A stretch of DNA of 64,000 nt from assembly GCA_964636705.1 (NCBI GenBank), contig CAZWUJ010000001.1:62001-126000 (forward strand), written 5' to 3'. Origin of the DNA: VXRJ01 sp964636705. Lineage in GTDB: Bacteria > Acidobacteriota > Vicinamibacteria > Vicinamibacterales > UBA8438. The stretch's first letter is position 1. The number at the start of each line of letters is the position of its first letter. The position numbers and the translations under genes are program-made. Shown here in pieces: positions 43,007-51,446 of the stretch. The notes under the pieces were generated by a model. It was not told the DNA's origin, searched no databases, and saw nothing but the letters and a program-made list of their open reading frames with translations.

Positions 43007-44008
43007 CTACGCCTCGACGCCCCGAACCGACCGCGCCACCAGGTTGCGCAACAGCGTTACCTTGTAGCCGTTGTGCGCCAGCGGACGAACACCATTGATG
43101 GCGATATCACCGGCACGCGCGGCCGTCGCTTCACTCACCTGCTGTCCGCGCACCGCGTTCTCCGCGGCGACGAACCGCACCGGATACGGTGCGACGCCAT
43201 TGGCGACGATGCGAATGTCCTCGATCGTCCCGTTGCTGACCCTCGCCGCCGACGCGACATTTGCCAGCGGGAAGTCCCAGACGGCCCGGTCGCGCGCCTT
43301 CTCGAAGTAGAAGCTCGCGCCCGCGAAGGTCGACGGGATCCGGATGGACGTCAGGATGTCGCCCGGCTGCAGTGCGGTCATCCGCATGATGTCGACCGCC
43401 GGACCGATGAAGAAGTCCTGCGCCGGGATCACCCGCTCGCCGCCACTGTTGCGGACCACCATCTCGGCGTCGAGCGCCACCAGCACCGGGGCGGTGTCCG
43501 ACGGGTTGACGGCAACGCACCGGCTCGCGCCAAGAATCGCATGCTCGCGGTTCATGGCAGTCGGCGTGTCGGCATAACAAATGTTGCCACCGGCGCGGTA
43601 ACAGCTCCACCCGTCACGGTAGTACCAGCAACGCGTGTCCTGTATGACGTTGCCACCGATCGTCCCCTGGTTCTGAATCTGGGGCGATGCAGCCTGCGAC
43701 GCCGAGTCGGCCAGCATGCTGTACTGGTCCACCACATCGGGGTGCCGGATGACCTCGCGCAGCGTGGCCATCGCCCCGATTTCCAGTCCGTCACCGGTGG
43801 AGCGGATCTCCCGTAGCGACTCCACGCCGCCGAGGTCCACCACCGCCGCCGGCTTCTTGACGCGGTCCTTGAGCCAATCCCAGGTGTCGAGCCCGCCTGC
43901 GAGCACCCACGCTTCGGCTCCATACTGATCGAGCACCCCCAGCGCCTCTTCCGTGCTGGCAGGCTGGAAGAGTTGGAATGCCGGCATCTTGTCGCGAATC
44001 ACGGCCAT
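43007..44008 (-). CDS. FAD-binding subunit of the molybdenum hydroxylase (PaoB-like)
   Basis: A 333-residue CoxM/PaoB-type FAD subunit. The FAD motif AGGLDTWDWLK, then QNQGTIGGNVIQDTRCW. Cys residues in DTRCWYYRDGWSC, NICYA and SRCVAV occur at the place where PaoB and 4-hydroxybenzoyl-CoA reductase beta carry a [4Fe-4S] cluster. It passes electrons from the 2Fe-2S subunit. Good ribosome site (GGAGAGGGAG). No signal peptide; co-export with the Tat-tagged 2Fe-2S subunit is likely, as in PaoABC. Confidence 0.87.
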   Translation of the reverse strand: MAVIRDKMPAFQLFQPASTEEALGVLDQYGAEAWVLAGGLDTWDWLKDRVKKPAAVVDLGGVESLREIRSTGDGLEIGAMATLREVIRHPDVVDQYSMLADSASQAASPQIQNQGTIGGNVIQDTRCWYYRDGWSCYRAGGNICYADTPTAMNREHAILGASRCVAVNPSDTAPVLVALDAEMVVRNSGGERVIPAQDFFIGPAVDIMRMTALQPGDILTSIRIPSTFAGASFYFEKARDRAVWDFPLANVASAARVSNGTIEDIRIVANGVAPYPVRFVAAENAVRGQQVSEATAARAGDIAINGVRPLAHNGYKVTLLRNLVARSVRGVEA

Positions 44009-44044
44009 TGGATCTTCTCCCTCTCCAGATGTTCCAGTTCGGCG

Positions 44045-46471
44045 CTACACGTGCGTCGTCAGCTTGTTGTGGGCCTCGGTCAACTCGGGATTGAGCTTCG
44101 TGAGGATCATGTCACGCATGATTGGCGAACGGTTGAAATCGACATCGCCACCCAAGGCATCCGAAATGGCGTTCAGCACCGCACCGGCGCCGGCGCCGAC
44201 CGGCGCCTCACCGATACCCTTCGCCCCGATCGGGGAGAACGGATCCGGCTCCTCGGCATCGAGCCACTCCAACTCCCGTTCGTGGGGAACGTCCAGAATC
44301 GTCGGCGGACGATTCGAGTAGAACCGCTTGGCGACGTGCAGCCCCCACTGCGGGTCCATGACCCACTTCTGTCCAAGGGCCACGCCGAAGCCCTGGATGC
44401 CACCACCGTGCACCTGGCCGCCGAAGTTCTGCGGATGCAGAATGGTCCCCGCGTCGGAGGCCACCTTGTAGTCCTTCAACTCCACCGCCCCGGTCTCGAT
44501 GTCCACCTCCACTTCGGCGAAGCCGATGCAGAAGGAGATGTTCCGGCCACCGGTCTCGAAGTTGTCCTTGGCGGCAACGACCAGACCCTGCCCCTGCAGC
44601 GCAGTTGCCGACCGGGTGGTCATCTCGTTGAGATCCTCCGGCAGAACCGAGCCGTCATAGACACCGCCCATCTCGATGGCGCGCTCAGCCGCCTGCGCGA
44701 ACGTCATGCCTTGACCCCGGTTACCACTACGGTAGACCCGGCCTTCCGACACTTCGAAGCTGTCGGGCGAACCGCCGAACCGATCCGCCGCGATTTCCTG
44801 AAGGCGCGCCTTCGCCTCAAGGCCAACCGCCCAGTTGGAACGGGTGTGACCGTGGGTCGTCTGGCTGCCACCCTGAATGGCGCTCCAGGGCAGATGCTTG
44901 CTGGTGTCGCCCCAGACGATTTCAGCCTGCTCCCACGGCGTGTCGAGCGCTTCCATCGCCGCGCGCGAGGTGTCGGAGAACGACTCGGTGCCGAGGTTGC
45001 CGACGCCGGTGTGAATCTGCACCATGCCGTCGGGACGGATGACCAGGAGGCCGTCGACACCCGATGTGCCGGCCGAGTAGGAACTGATGGCCGCGCCAAC
45101 GCCGGTCACTCTCGTGCCGTTGCGCTGACCGCTACGCGCCATCATGCCGGCCCAGTCGAACTCGGTGCGAGCCTTCTGGATGGCCTCTTTCGGGAAGGCG
45201 CCCGAGACGTTGCTCTGCTGTCCTTGCCGCGGACGGCCGAACAGCGCCTGGCCCTCCGGCGCGTTCAGCTCGATCATGTCGAGCCGGTCCACGCCGAGCT
45301 GCCGGGCCGCCTTGTCCATGAGCGGGGCAAACATTGCCACCGCCTGCACACCGCCCGGCGCCCGTTGCGCCCCGCGTGGCGGCGTATTGGTGTAGACGGT
45401 GATGCCGCGTACCCGCGCGTGCTCGGGCATATACATGAGCGATGCCTGGTCAGCACACGACATGTAGTCACCCGAACGCCCGTACGGTCCGCCATCCTGC
45501 ACGAGCGTCAGGTCCATCGCCAGGACCTTGCCGTCGCTACGGAAACCGAACTTGGCGCGGCACTGGATGCCCGGCCGGGCACGGCCGAAGAAGTTCTCCT
45601 CCTGCCGCGTCACCCGCATCATGACCGGCTTGCCGATCTTGCGCGAGAGCAGAGCCGGGATCTGAGACTGAATCGACGCGGCGATCTTGCTGCCGAACCC
45701 GCCACCGCAGTACTCGGCGATGAGCACCAGATCGCTTGGATCGACACCCACCCAGCGCGCCATGCCACCCTCGGTCCGAGCGGTGCTCTGGGTCGAGCAG
45801 TGCATGTAGCACCTGCCGTTCTGCCAGTAGGCCATCGCCGTCCGGGTCTCAAGCGGCTGGTGCGACAGCGACGAGCAGAAAACCGTCTCGTCAAGCACCA
45901 GGTCCGACGCCGCGAAGCCCGCTTCGACGTCGCCCACCTGCCACTCGTCGGTGACCTCGCCGCCCGTCGGCAGGCTGCCGCGGTCAACCTCGCTCCAGTC
46001 GATGTCGTCCCACTTGACCGTCGACAGATCGCGACCCGCCATCGTGTTGCCGTCGAGGCGTGCGTTCGGGCCGCCCGGCCGGAGACTCTCGAGCGGATCC
46101 AGAACGAACGGCAGAGGCTCGAAGTCGATATCGATCGCCTCGATCGCCTCCGAGGCGGTCTCTTCGTCGACTGCCGCGACGGCGAGAATCGGCTCGCCCT
46201 CGTAGAGCGGCTCGTTGGTGAGACTCGCTTCCTGGGGGGCCTCCACCGGCTCCAGATCCTCCGCCGTCAGGATGCCCTCGACCCCGGGCATCGCCAGCGC
46301 GGCGCTGGTGTCCATCCGCCGGACGCGCGCATGCGGCATCGGGCTGACGAGCAGCTTCGCGAAGACCATCCCCTCCGCGCGGAAATCCTCCGCGTACTTC
46401 GCCCGCCCCGTCACCTTGGCGAGCATGTCGGGCGTCGTGTAGTTCTTGCCGATCAGCTTGAAGTCAGCCAT
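44045..46471 (-). CDS. Molybdopterin-binding catalytic subunit (PaoC/CoxL-like)
   Basis: An 808-residue xanthine-oxidase-family subunit. It opens MADFKLIGKNYTTPDMLAKVTGRAKYAEDF, with AYWQNGRCYMH, GGGFGSKI and the Moco-binding RRP-type loops, and ends with the catalytic Glu in GIGEAPVGAGAGAVLNAIS. It hydroxylates an aldehyde or N-heterocycle; the substrate is not readable. It starts 2 nt after the 2Fe-2S subunit stop, so it is strongly coupled to it. Confidence 0.9.
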   Translation of the reverse strand: MADFKLIGKNYTTPDMLAKVTGRAKYAEDFRAEGMVFAKLLVSPMPHARVRRMDTSAALAMPGVEGILTAEDLEPVEAPQEASLTNEPLYEGEPILAVAAVDEETASEAIEAIDIDFEPLPFVLDPLESLRPGGPNARLDGNTMAGRDLSTVKWDDIDWSEVDRGSLPTGGEVTDEWQVGDVEAGFAASDLVLDETVFCSSLSHQPLETRTAMAYWQNGRCYMHCSTQSTARTEGGMARWVGVDPSDLVLIAEYCGGGFGSKIAASIQSQIPALLSRKIGKPVMMRVTRQEENFFGRARPGIQCRAKFGFRSDGKVLAMDLTLVQDGGPYGRSGDYMSCADQASLMYMPEHARVRGITVYTNTPPRGAQRAPGGVQAVAMFAPLMDKAARQLGVDRLDMIELNAPEGQALFGRPRQGQQSNVSGAFPKEAIQKARTEFDWAGMMARSGQRNGTRVTGVGAAISSYSAGTSGVDGLLVIRPDGMVQIHTGVGNLGTESFSDTSRAAMEALDTPWEQAEIVWGDTSKHLPWSAIQGGSQTTHGHTRSNWAVGLEAKARLQEIAADRFGGSPDSFEVSEGRVYRSGNRGQGMTFAQAAERAIEMGGVYDGSVLPEDLNEMTTRSATALQGQGLVVAAKDNFETGGRNISFCIGFAEVEVDIETGAVELKDYKVASDAGTILHPQNFGGQVHGGGIQGFGVALGQKWVMDPQWGLHVAKRFYSNRPPTILDVPHERELEWLDAEEPDPFSPIGAKGIGEAPVGAGAGAVLNAISDALGGDVDFNRSPIMRDMILTKLNPELTEAHNKLTTHV

Positions 46472-46473
46472 CG

Positions 46474-47130
46474 TCAGCTCCTGATCCCGTTACGCGTGTA
46501 CTCGCACGCCTTCTCTGCCACGTTGAGGATCTTGTTGTAGTCAATGCACCGGCAGATGTTGCCGGCCAGGTGGCGAGCTGCCTCGCCACGCGTCGCGTCC
46601 GGATTCTCTTCCGTGAGCGCGACCATGTTCATGACGAATCCCGACATGCAGAACGCGCACTGGAAGCCCTGCAGATCGACCACCGCCTGCTGCACCGGAT
46701 GCAGCGTGCCGTCCGCGCCCTCAAGGCCCTCGATCGAGAGCACCTCGCGGCCGCGTACCTGGTGTGTCAGCGTCGAGCAGGAGTACTGCGGAATCCCGTC
46801 AACCAGAACGGTGCAGGCGCCGCACTCGGCGCGGTCACAACCGATCTTGGTGCCGGTAAGCCCCAGCTTGTAGCGCAACGTCATCGCCAGCGTCTCCTGC
46901 GGCATGACGTCAACGCGCCGTTGCTGCCCGTTGACGTTCAGTGTCACGAGCCGCTCGACGGCGCCGGGCGCCTGCGCAAGCGCAATGCCGTTGTTCCGCA
47001 GGACGTAGTTGGACGCCGACACGCTCGCGCCCGTGGCGATCACGCCCTTGATGAAGCCCCGTCGCGAGACACCCGGCTGCTGTGCCTGGCACTCGCCTCC
47101 AGTCGTCTGCGTGCTTGCCGCGTCTCCCAT
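46474..47130 (-). CDS. Tat-exported [2Fe-2S] subunit (PaoA-like)
   Basis: A 218-residue subunit with a twin-arginine signal (VSRRGFIKGVIATGASVS) at about residue 22. Then an N-terminal plant-ferredoxin-type 2Fe-2S site (CDRAECGACTVLVDG) and a C-terminal second site (CAFCMSGFVMNM, ICRCIDYNKI). It guides the complex to the periplasm and carries electrons between Moco and FAD. The start has an ideal AGGAGGT ribosome site. It heads the operon: FeS, Mo, FAD, cytochrome b, hypothetical, SDR. Confidence 0.92.
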   Translation of the reverse strand: MGDAASTQTTGGECQAQQPGVSRRGFIKGVIATGASVSASNYVLRNNGIALAQAPGAVERLVTLNVNGQQRRVDVMPQETLAMTLRYKLGLTGTKIGCDRAECGACTVLVDGIPQYSCSTLTHQVRGREVLSIEGLEGADGTLHPVQQAVVDLQGFQCAFCMSGFVMNMVALTEENPDATRGEAARHLAGNICRCIDYNKILNVAEKACEYTRNGIRS

Positions 47131-47199
47131 GAGACGACCTCCTAAGTGGCGCGACCGCCGCGCCTGGAACCAGCGGGAGAAAGTCCTCCCGAAGGCGAG

Positions 47200-47228
47200 A
47201 GTCTATCACCACCCATCGTCAATGCCAA
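47200..47228 (-). promoter_or_regulatory. Promoter of the molybdenum hydroxylase operon
   Basis: Minus strand: TTGGCA (47223-47228), 17 nt, TAGACT (47200-47205), about 70 nt before the 2Fe-2S subunit ATG. It lies in the 211-nt gap to the divergent tetR gene. Confidence 0.5.
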
Positions 47229-47317
47229 GCCCCCGAGCGAAGTTTTCGGGGCCGCGGGAATATTTCTCGCAACTGCGATTCTCCGAACACCGATGGAACT
47301 TCTACGCGATTCCAACG

Positions 47318-47339
47318 TATGATTGAAACAACTGTTTAA
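47318..47339 (+). promoter_or_regulatory. tetR -10 box and candidate TetR operator
   Basis: TATGAT at 47318-47323 is a good -10. Just after it AAACA (47326-47330), AC, TGTTT (47333-47337) form an inverted repeat ending 4 nt before the tetR ATG. Such a site is typical of autorepression. No convincing -35 seen. Confidence 0.4.
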
Positions 47340-47341
47340 TT

Positions 47342-48022
47342 ATGGCGACCGGCACCAAGGATCGAATCCTGGACGCGGCGGAGCGACTGTTCGGCGAGCG
47401 GGGCTTTCCCTCGACCTCACTTCGCGACATCACCGCCGAAGCGGGCGTCAACGTCGCCTCCGTGAACTACCACTTCGGCTCCAAGGAAGCCCTGCTGGCC
47501 GCCGTGCTCGAACGCCGGTTTCGACCGATCAATCAAGAGCGTCTCGCACTGCTCGACATGGTGGACGCCCGATCGGCGGGCGGCCCGCCACCGGTCGAGG
47601 ACGTGGTGCGCGCGTTCCTGGCGCCGCCGTACGAACGGCAACGCGAGTGGAGCCGCGACGCGCAGGGCTCCTTCCTCAGGCTGGTGGGACGGTTGCACTC
47701 CGAGCCGAACGAGGTGTTGCGCCCCATCCTCCTCGAACAGTTCGAGGAGGTCCGCGAACGCTTCCACGCGGCACTCCAGCGCGCGCTGCCCGATCACTCC
47801 GACATGAGCTGGCGGATGCTCTTCATGATCGGCTCCATGGCGTTCACGATGACGTGGGGACCAAGGCTCTTCGAGGGCGACGGCGCCGACCATGATCCCG
47901 AAGCGCTACTGGAGTCGCTCATCCGCTACACCGCTGCCGGCATGACGGCGCCTTCGCGCGCTGCGGCGCCGCTGGCGGTGCCGGTGCCGGTGCCGGCCGG
48001 CGCGGAAGCACGGCGGTCATGA
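47342..48022 (+). CDS. TetR/AcrR-family repressor of the efflux operon
   Basis: A 226-residue TetR regulator. HTH at residues 8-48 (TKDRILDAAERLFGERGF, SVNYHFGSKEALLAAVLERRF). The C-terminal ligand domain is of the DUF1956/CerR type (SRDAQGSFLRLVGRL, MLFMIGSMAFTMTWG). It is the first gene of the tolC-adaptor-RND operon and overlaps the next gene by ATGA, so it most likely represses its own operon until a toxic ligand binds. The last 30 residues are Ala/Pro/Val-rich. Confidence 0.9.
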   Translation: MATGTKDRILDAAERLFGERGFPSTSLRDITAEAGVNVASVNYHFGSKEALLAAVLERRFRPINQERLALLDMVDARSAGGPPPVEDVVRAFLAPPYERQREWSRDAQGSFLRLVGRLHSEPNEVLRPILLEQFEEVRERFHAALQRALPDHSDMSWRMLFMIGSMAFTMTWGPRLFEGDGADHDPEALLESLIRYTAAGMTAPSRAAAPLAVPVPVPAGAEARRS

Positions 48023-49512
48023 TGCCAGCAGGAAGGAGCCGATCGGCGGTGCTGGCGATCGCAACACTGGCGGCCGGGTGCGCTGTCGGCACGCCGCCGG
48101 TCGAACGGCCGGAACTTGGCGTGACGCTCCCCGATGCCTGGACCGCGGGCGAGGTGGCGGCCGGCCAGATTGCGCCCGACTGGTGGACCGCGTTCGGCGA
48201 CGACGGACTCGCGCGCGCAGTCGACAGCGCGCTCGCGCGCAACCTTGACCTGCGGGCCGCGGCCGCGCGGCTGGAGGTGGCCGCGGCTGATGCCCGCGCG
48301 GCGGCGAGCGCGCTCAACCCGACGCTGCAGGCGTCGTACAGCGGCATCCGCCGGAAGCAGAACTTCATCGGCTTTCCGATCCCGGGCGGCGAGGACCGGG
48401 TGCTGAGCACCGTCTTCACGAACCATGGGGTTTCGCTCGATACCGTGTGGGAAGTCGATCTCTGGGGCCGGCTCCGCAGTGCCGAACAGGCCGCGCTCGC
48501 CGACCTGCAGCGCGCCGGCGCCGATCTCCGTGGCGCGCAACTCTCTCTCGCGGGGCAGACGGCAAAGGCCTGGTTCTCCATCGCCGAGGCACGCCAGCAG
48601 GTACTGCTGTCGGAGGCAACCGTCGAGAGCTTCCGCGAGTCGGTCGACATCGTGCAGCAACGATTCGAGGCGGGTGTGCGACCCGCCCTGGATCTCCGCC
48701 TCGCGCTGCTCAACCTGTCTAACGCGGAGGCGCAACTCGCGGAACGGCGCCGGCAACTCGACGCCTCGCTACGGCAGCTCGACCTGCTGCTTGCGCAGTA
48801 CGCATCCGGAGACATGGCGGCGCCGTCGGAACTTCCCGCGATGCCGCCGCCCGTGCCCGGCGGCGTGCCGTCGGACCTCGTCGCGAGACGCCCGGATCTC
48901 GTTGCCGCCGAACGACAGGTGGCCGCCTCCGAGGCGCGGCTGCGGGTGACGCGGCGAGAGCTCCTGCCGAGCTTCAGTCTGACCGGAAACACGGGCACCG
49001 CCACCAACTCGCTCCTCTCGCTCCTCAATGGCGACTTCGGGATCTGGGGTCTCGTTACGAACCTCGTCGCACCACTCTGGCAGGGCGGCCGGTTGCGCGT
49101 GGACATCGCCCGGGCGGAAGCGCAGGTGGCGGAAGTGCTGGCCAATTACGTCAACACCGCGCTTGTCGCGTACGGCGAAGTGGAAACGGCGTTGGCGGCC
49201 GAGGAGCACCTGGCCGACCGCGTCACCCACCTGGCGACCTCGGTCGAGCAGGCGCGGGCCGCCGAGCGGCTCGCCGACGAACGCTACCGGGCCGGTCTCG
49301 ATACCTACATCACGGTCCTGGACTCGCAACGCTCCGCGTTTCAGGCCGAGTCGGAGCACATCGCGGCCCAGCGTCTCCGCCTGGACAACCGCGTCGACCT
49401 CTACCTCGCCCTGGGCGGTGGCTTCGAACAACTCGAAGCGCCGGTCACGATCGCCACCAACAACGAAAACACGGTTGAGCCGGAAACGGCCATACACGAG
49501 AGAGCCCCATGA
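48019..49512 (+). CDS. NodT/OprM-type outer-membrane efflux lipoprotein
   Basis: A 497-residue TolC-family channel. Lipoprotein signal (AIATLAAGCAVGTPP), the DWWTAFGDDGLARAVD motif typical of NodT, two OEP repeats with long heptad helices, and SLSG/TNSLLS-type turns. It forms the trimeric outer-membrane duct for the pump encoded next. Coupled by ATGA to the adaptor gene. Confidence 0.9.
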   Translation: MMPAGRSRSAVLAIATLAAGCAVGTPPVERPELGVTLPDAWTAGEVAAGQIAPDWWTAFGDDGLARAVDSALARNLDLRAAAARLEVAAADARAAASALNPTLQASYSGIRRKQNFIGFPIPGGEDRVLSTVFTNHGVSLDTVWEVDLWGRLRSAEQAALADLQRAGADLRGAQLSLAGQTAKAWFSIAEARQQVLLSEATVESFRESVDIVQQRFEAGVRPALDLRLALLNLSNAEAQLAERRRQLDASLRQLDLLLAQYASGDMAAPSELPAMPPPVPGGVPSDLVARRPDLVAAERQVAASEARLRVTRRELLPSFSLTGNTGTATNSLLSLLNGDFGIWGLVTNLVAPLWQGGRLRVDIARAEAQVAEVLANYVNTALVAYGEVETALAAEEHLADRVTHLATSVEQARAAERLADERYRAGLDTYITVLDSQRSAFQAESEHIAAQRLRLDNRVDLYLALGGGFEQLEAPVTIATNNENTVEPETAIHERAP

Positions 49513-51446
49513 AACGCGCATTGCTTCGCATCCTCCCGTTCCTGCTGCCGGTGATCATCCTCGCCGCAGCCGGACTGGGAGCGCTCACGATGATCCGGAA
49601 TCGGCCGCCGGTCGAAACACTGACACCGGTGGTCGCTCCCCCAGGTGTTCGCGTCCACGAAGTAGCGTTCTCGGACGCGCCGCTTACCGTCATCAGCCAG
49701 GGGACGGTCCGGCCGCGTACCGAGAGCCAGCTCGTTTCCGAGATCGACGGCCGCGTGATCTGGGTCGCCCCGTCCTTCGTCGAGGGCGGTTTCTTCGAAG
49801 CAGGCGATGTGCTCGTTCGAATCGACCCGTTTGACTACGAGCAGCAGCTCGTCAGCGCACGGTCGCAACTCGCGCAGGCGCGCCTTCGCCTGGCGGAAGA
49901 AGAAGCCGAGGCCGAGGTGGCCCAGAGAGAATGGGAGACCCTCGGCCGGGGTGACCCCCAGGAGCTGGCGTTGCGCAAGCCGCAACTGGAGGACGCACGC
50001 GCCGCCGTGGCGGCCGCGGAAGCCGGCGTCGAGCGCGCGGTGCGCGACCTCCAGCGGGCGGAGATTCTCGCGCCGTACGCCGGTCGCGTGCGCGCCAAGA
50101 ACGTCGACATCGGCCAGTACGTACGCAGGGGCGATACGGCCGCCACTATCTATGCCGTCGACTTCGCGGAAATCCGGCTGCCGCTGCCCGACGACCAACT
50201 TGCCTACCTCGACCTGCCGCTGTCATATCGGGGCATCGAACGGCAGGCGCAGCCGGAAGTGACCCTTCGCGCGACGTTTGCCGGGGAGACACACTCGTGG
50301 GCGGGACGCATCGTGCGCACCGAGAGCGAGATCGATTCGGTAAGCCGCATGGTGCACGCGGTCGCCGAGGTTGCGGATCCGTACGCGCCGGGCGAGAACC
50401 CGAACCGCCCCCCGCTTGCAGTCGGGATGTACGTGGAAGCGGAGATCGGCGGGCGCACGGCTCGCGACGTCGCGGTGCTGCCACGCGAGGCCCTCCGCGG
50501 GCGGGACCAGATGCTCGTGGTCATGCCCGACGACCACTTGCAGTTCCGAACCGTCGGCGTGCTGCGCACCTCAGCGGAATCGGTGATCGTGGAGGCGGGA
50601 CTCGAAGCGGGCAACCTCGTGGTGATCTCGCCCCTCGATACGCCGACGGACGGAATGCTGGTGCAGCTTGCGGACGCCGACCCCGCACTGCTCGCGCGTC
50701 GGCGCGGCGCGACCTCGGCGCCGGCGCCGGATTCGGCCGTTCCCGTCGGCGCGACTGCCGCTGTGAACGACGCGGACCGGACACGCGATGCGACGGGGAT
50801 ATTGGAAGGGGTTGAGTCGGGACCCGACGCGGCAGAGGCGACGACAGCAGTAGCGGAAGCGGCCGCAACGCCGGGGGTGGACGCGCCGGAAACGGCCGGC
50901 GCTGGGGAATCGCCGGCTTGGCTGGAGAGCCTTCTGTCCGAGACGGCCACTGCCTCCGCGAACGCCGAGTCTCGCGCGGAGGCCACCCCAACCGAGCAAT
51001 CCGAGGCGCCGGGCCGTCGCCGACCCTCCGAAGCGCCGGCGAACACGCTTTCCGTAATGCCTTTCGACAGCTTCGGTTCGGGCGCCGGGCCGGATGAGAT
51101 TGACCTCGGCGACACCATCACGGAGGCGGTGGCCGCGAGACTCGCCACGCTGTCCCGCGTCGGTGTGGTCGCGCCCGGTGACGAGGCTGTCTGGGTAGTG
51201 GGCGGCGGCATTCAACGCATGGGACCGATGCTGCGCGTGACGGCTCGACTCACTGACACCCGGACGGGGATGGTCATCTCGGCCGTGAAAATCGATGGCA
51301 CAGTCGAAGCGCTGGCGGATCTGCGGGAGCGCGTGGCCGCCGCGATTGCCGAGAGTGTTCGGGACGCGATGCCGGCCGAGACGGGTCAGGCCACCGGGCG
51401 AGGCGCCGATGCCGAGGCTCCGCGCCACGCAGGGAGGCAGTCATGA
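49509..51446 (+). CDS. RND periplasmic adaptor with an extra C-terminal TolB/FlgO-like domain
   Basis: A 645-residue membrane fusion protein. An N-terminal membrane segment (FLLPVIILAAAGLGALTM) is followed by HlyD hairpin and barrel domains (about 45-390; ISQGTVRPRTESQL, ILAPYAGRVRAKN). Then comes a 110-residue Ala/Thr/Glu-rich linker and a domain at about 515-625 (LSVMPFDSFGSGAG, LGDTITEAVAARLATLSRV, MLRVTARLTDTRTGMVI) that resembles the TolB-N/FlgO-like domain often found in bacterial signalling proteins. Adaptors are usually 350-420 residues; this fusion is unusual. Coupled by ATGA on both sides. Confidence 0.85.
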   Translation: MKRALLRILPFLLPVIILAAAGLGALTMIRNRPPVETLTPVVAPPGVRVHEVAFSDAPLTVISQGTVRPRTESQLVSEIDGRVIWVAPSFVEGGFFEAGDVLVRIDPFDYEQQLVSARSQLAQARLRLAEEEAEAEVAQREWETLGRGDPQELALRKPQLEDARAAVAAAEAGVERAVRDLQRAEILAPYAGRVRAKNVDIGQYVRRGDTAATIYAVDFAEIRLPLPDDQLAYLDLPLSYRGIERQAQPEVTLRATFAGETHSWAGRIVRTESEIDSVSRMVHAVAEVADPYAPGENPNRPPLAVGMYVEAEIGGRTARDVAVLPREALRGRDQMLVVMPDDHLQFRTVGVLRTSAESVIVEAGLEAGNLVVISPLDTPTDGMLVQLADADPALLARRRGATSAPAPDSAVPVGATAAVNDADRTRDATGILEGVESGPDAAEATTAVAEAAATPGVDAPETAGAGESPAWLESLLSETATASANAESRAEATPTEQSEAPGRRRPSEAPANTLSVMPFDSFGSGAGPDEIDLGDTITEAVAARLATLSRVGVVAPGDEAVWVVGGGIQRMGPMLRVTARLTDTRTGMVISAVKIDGTVEALADLRERVAAAIAESVRDAMPAETGQATGRGADAEAPRHAGRQS

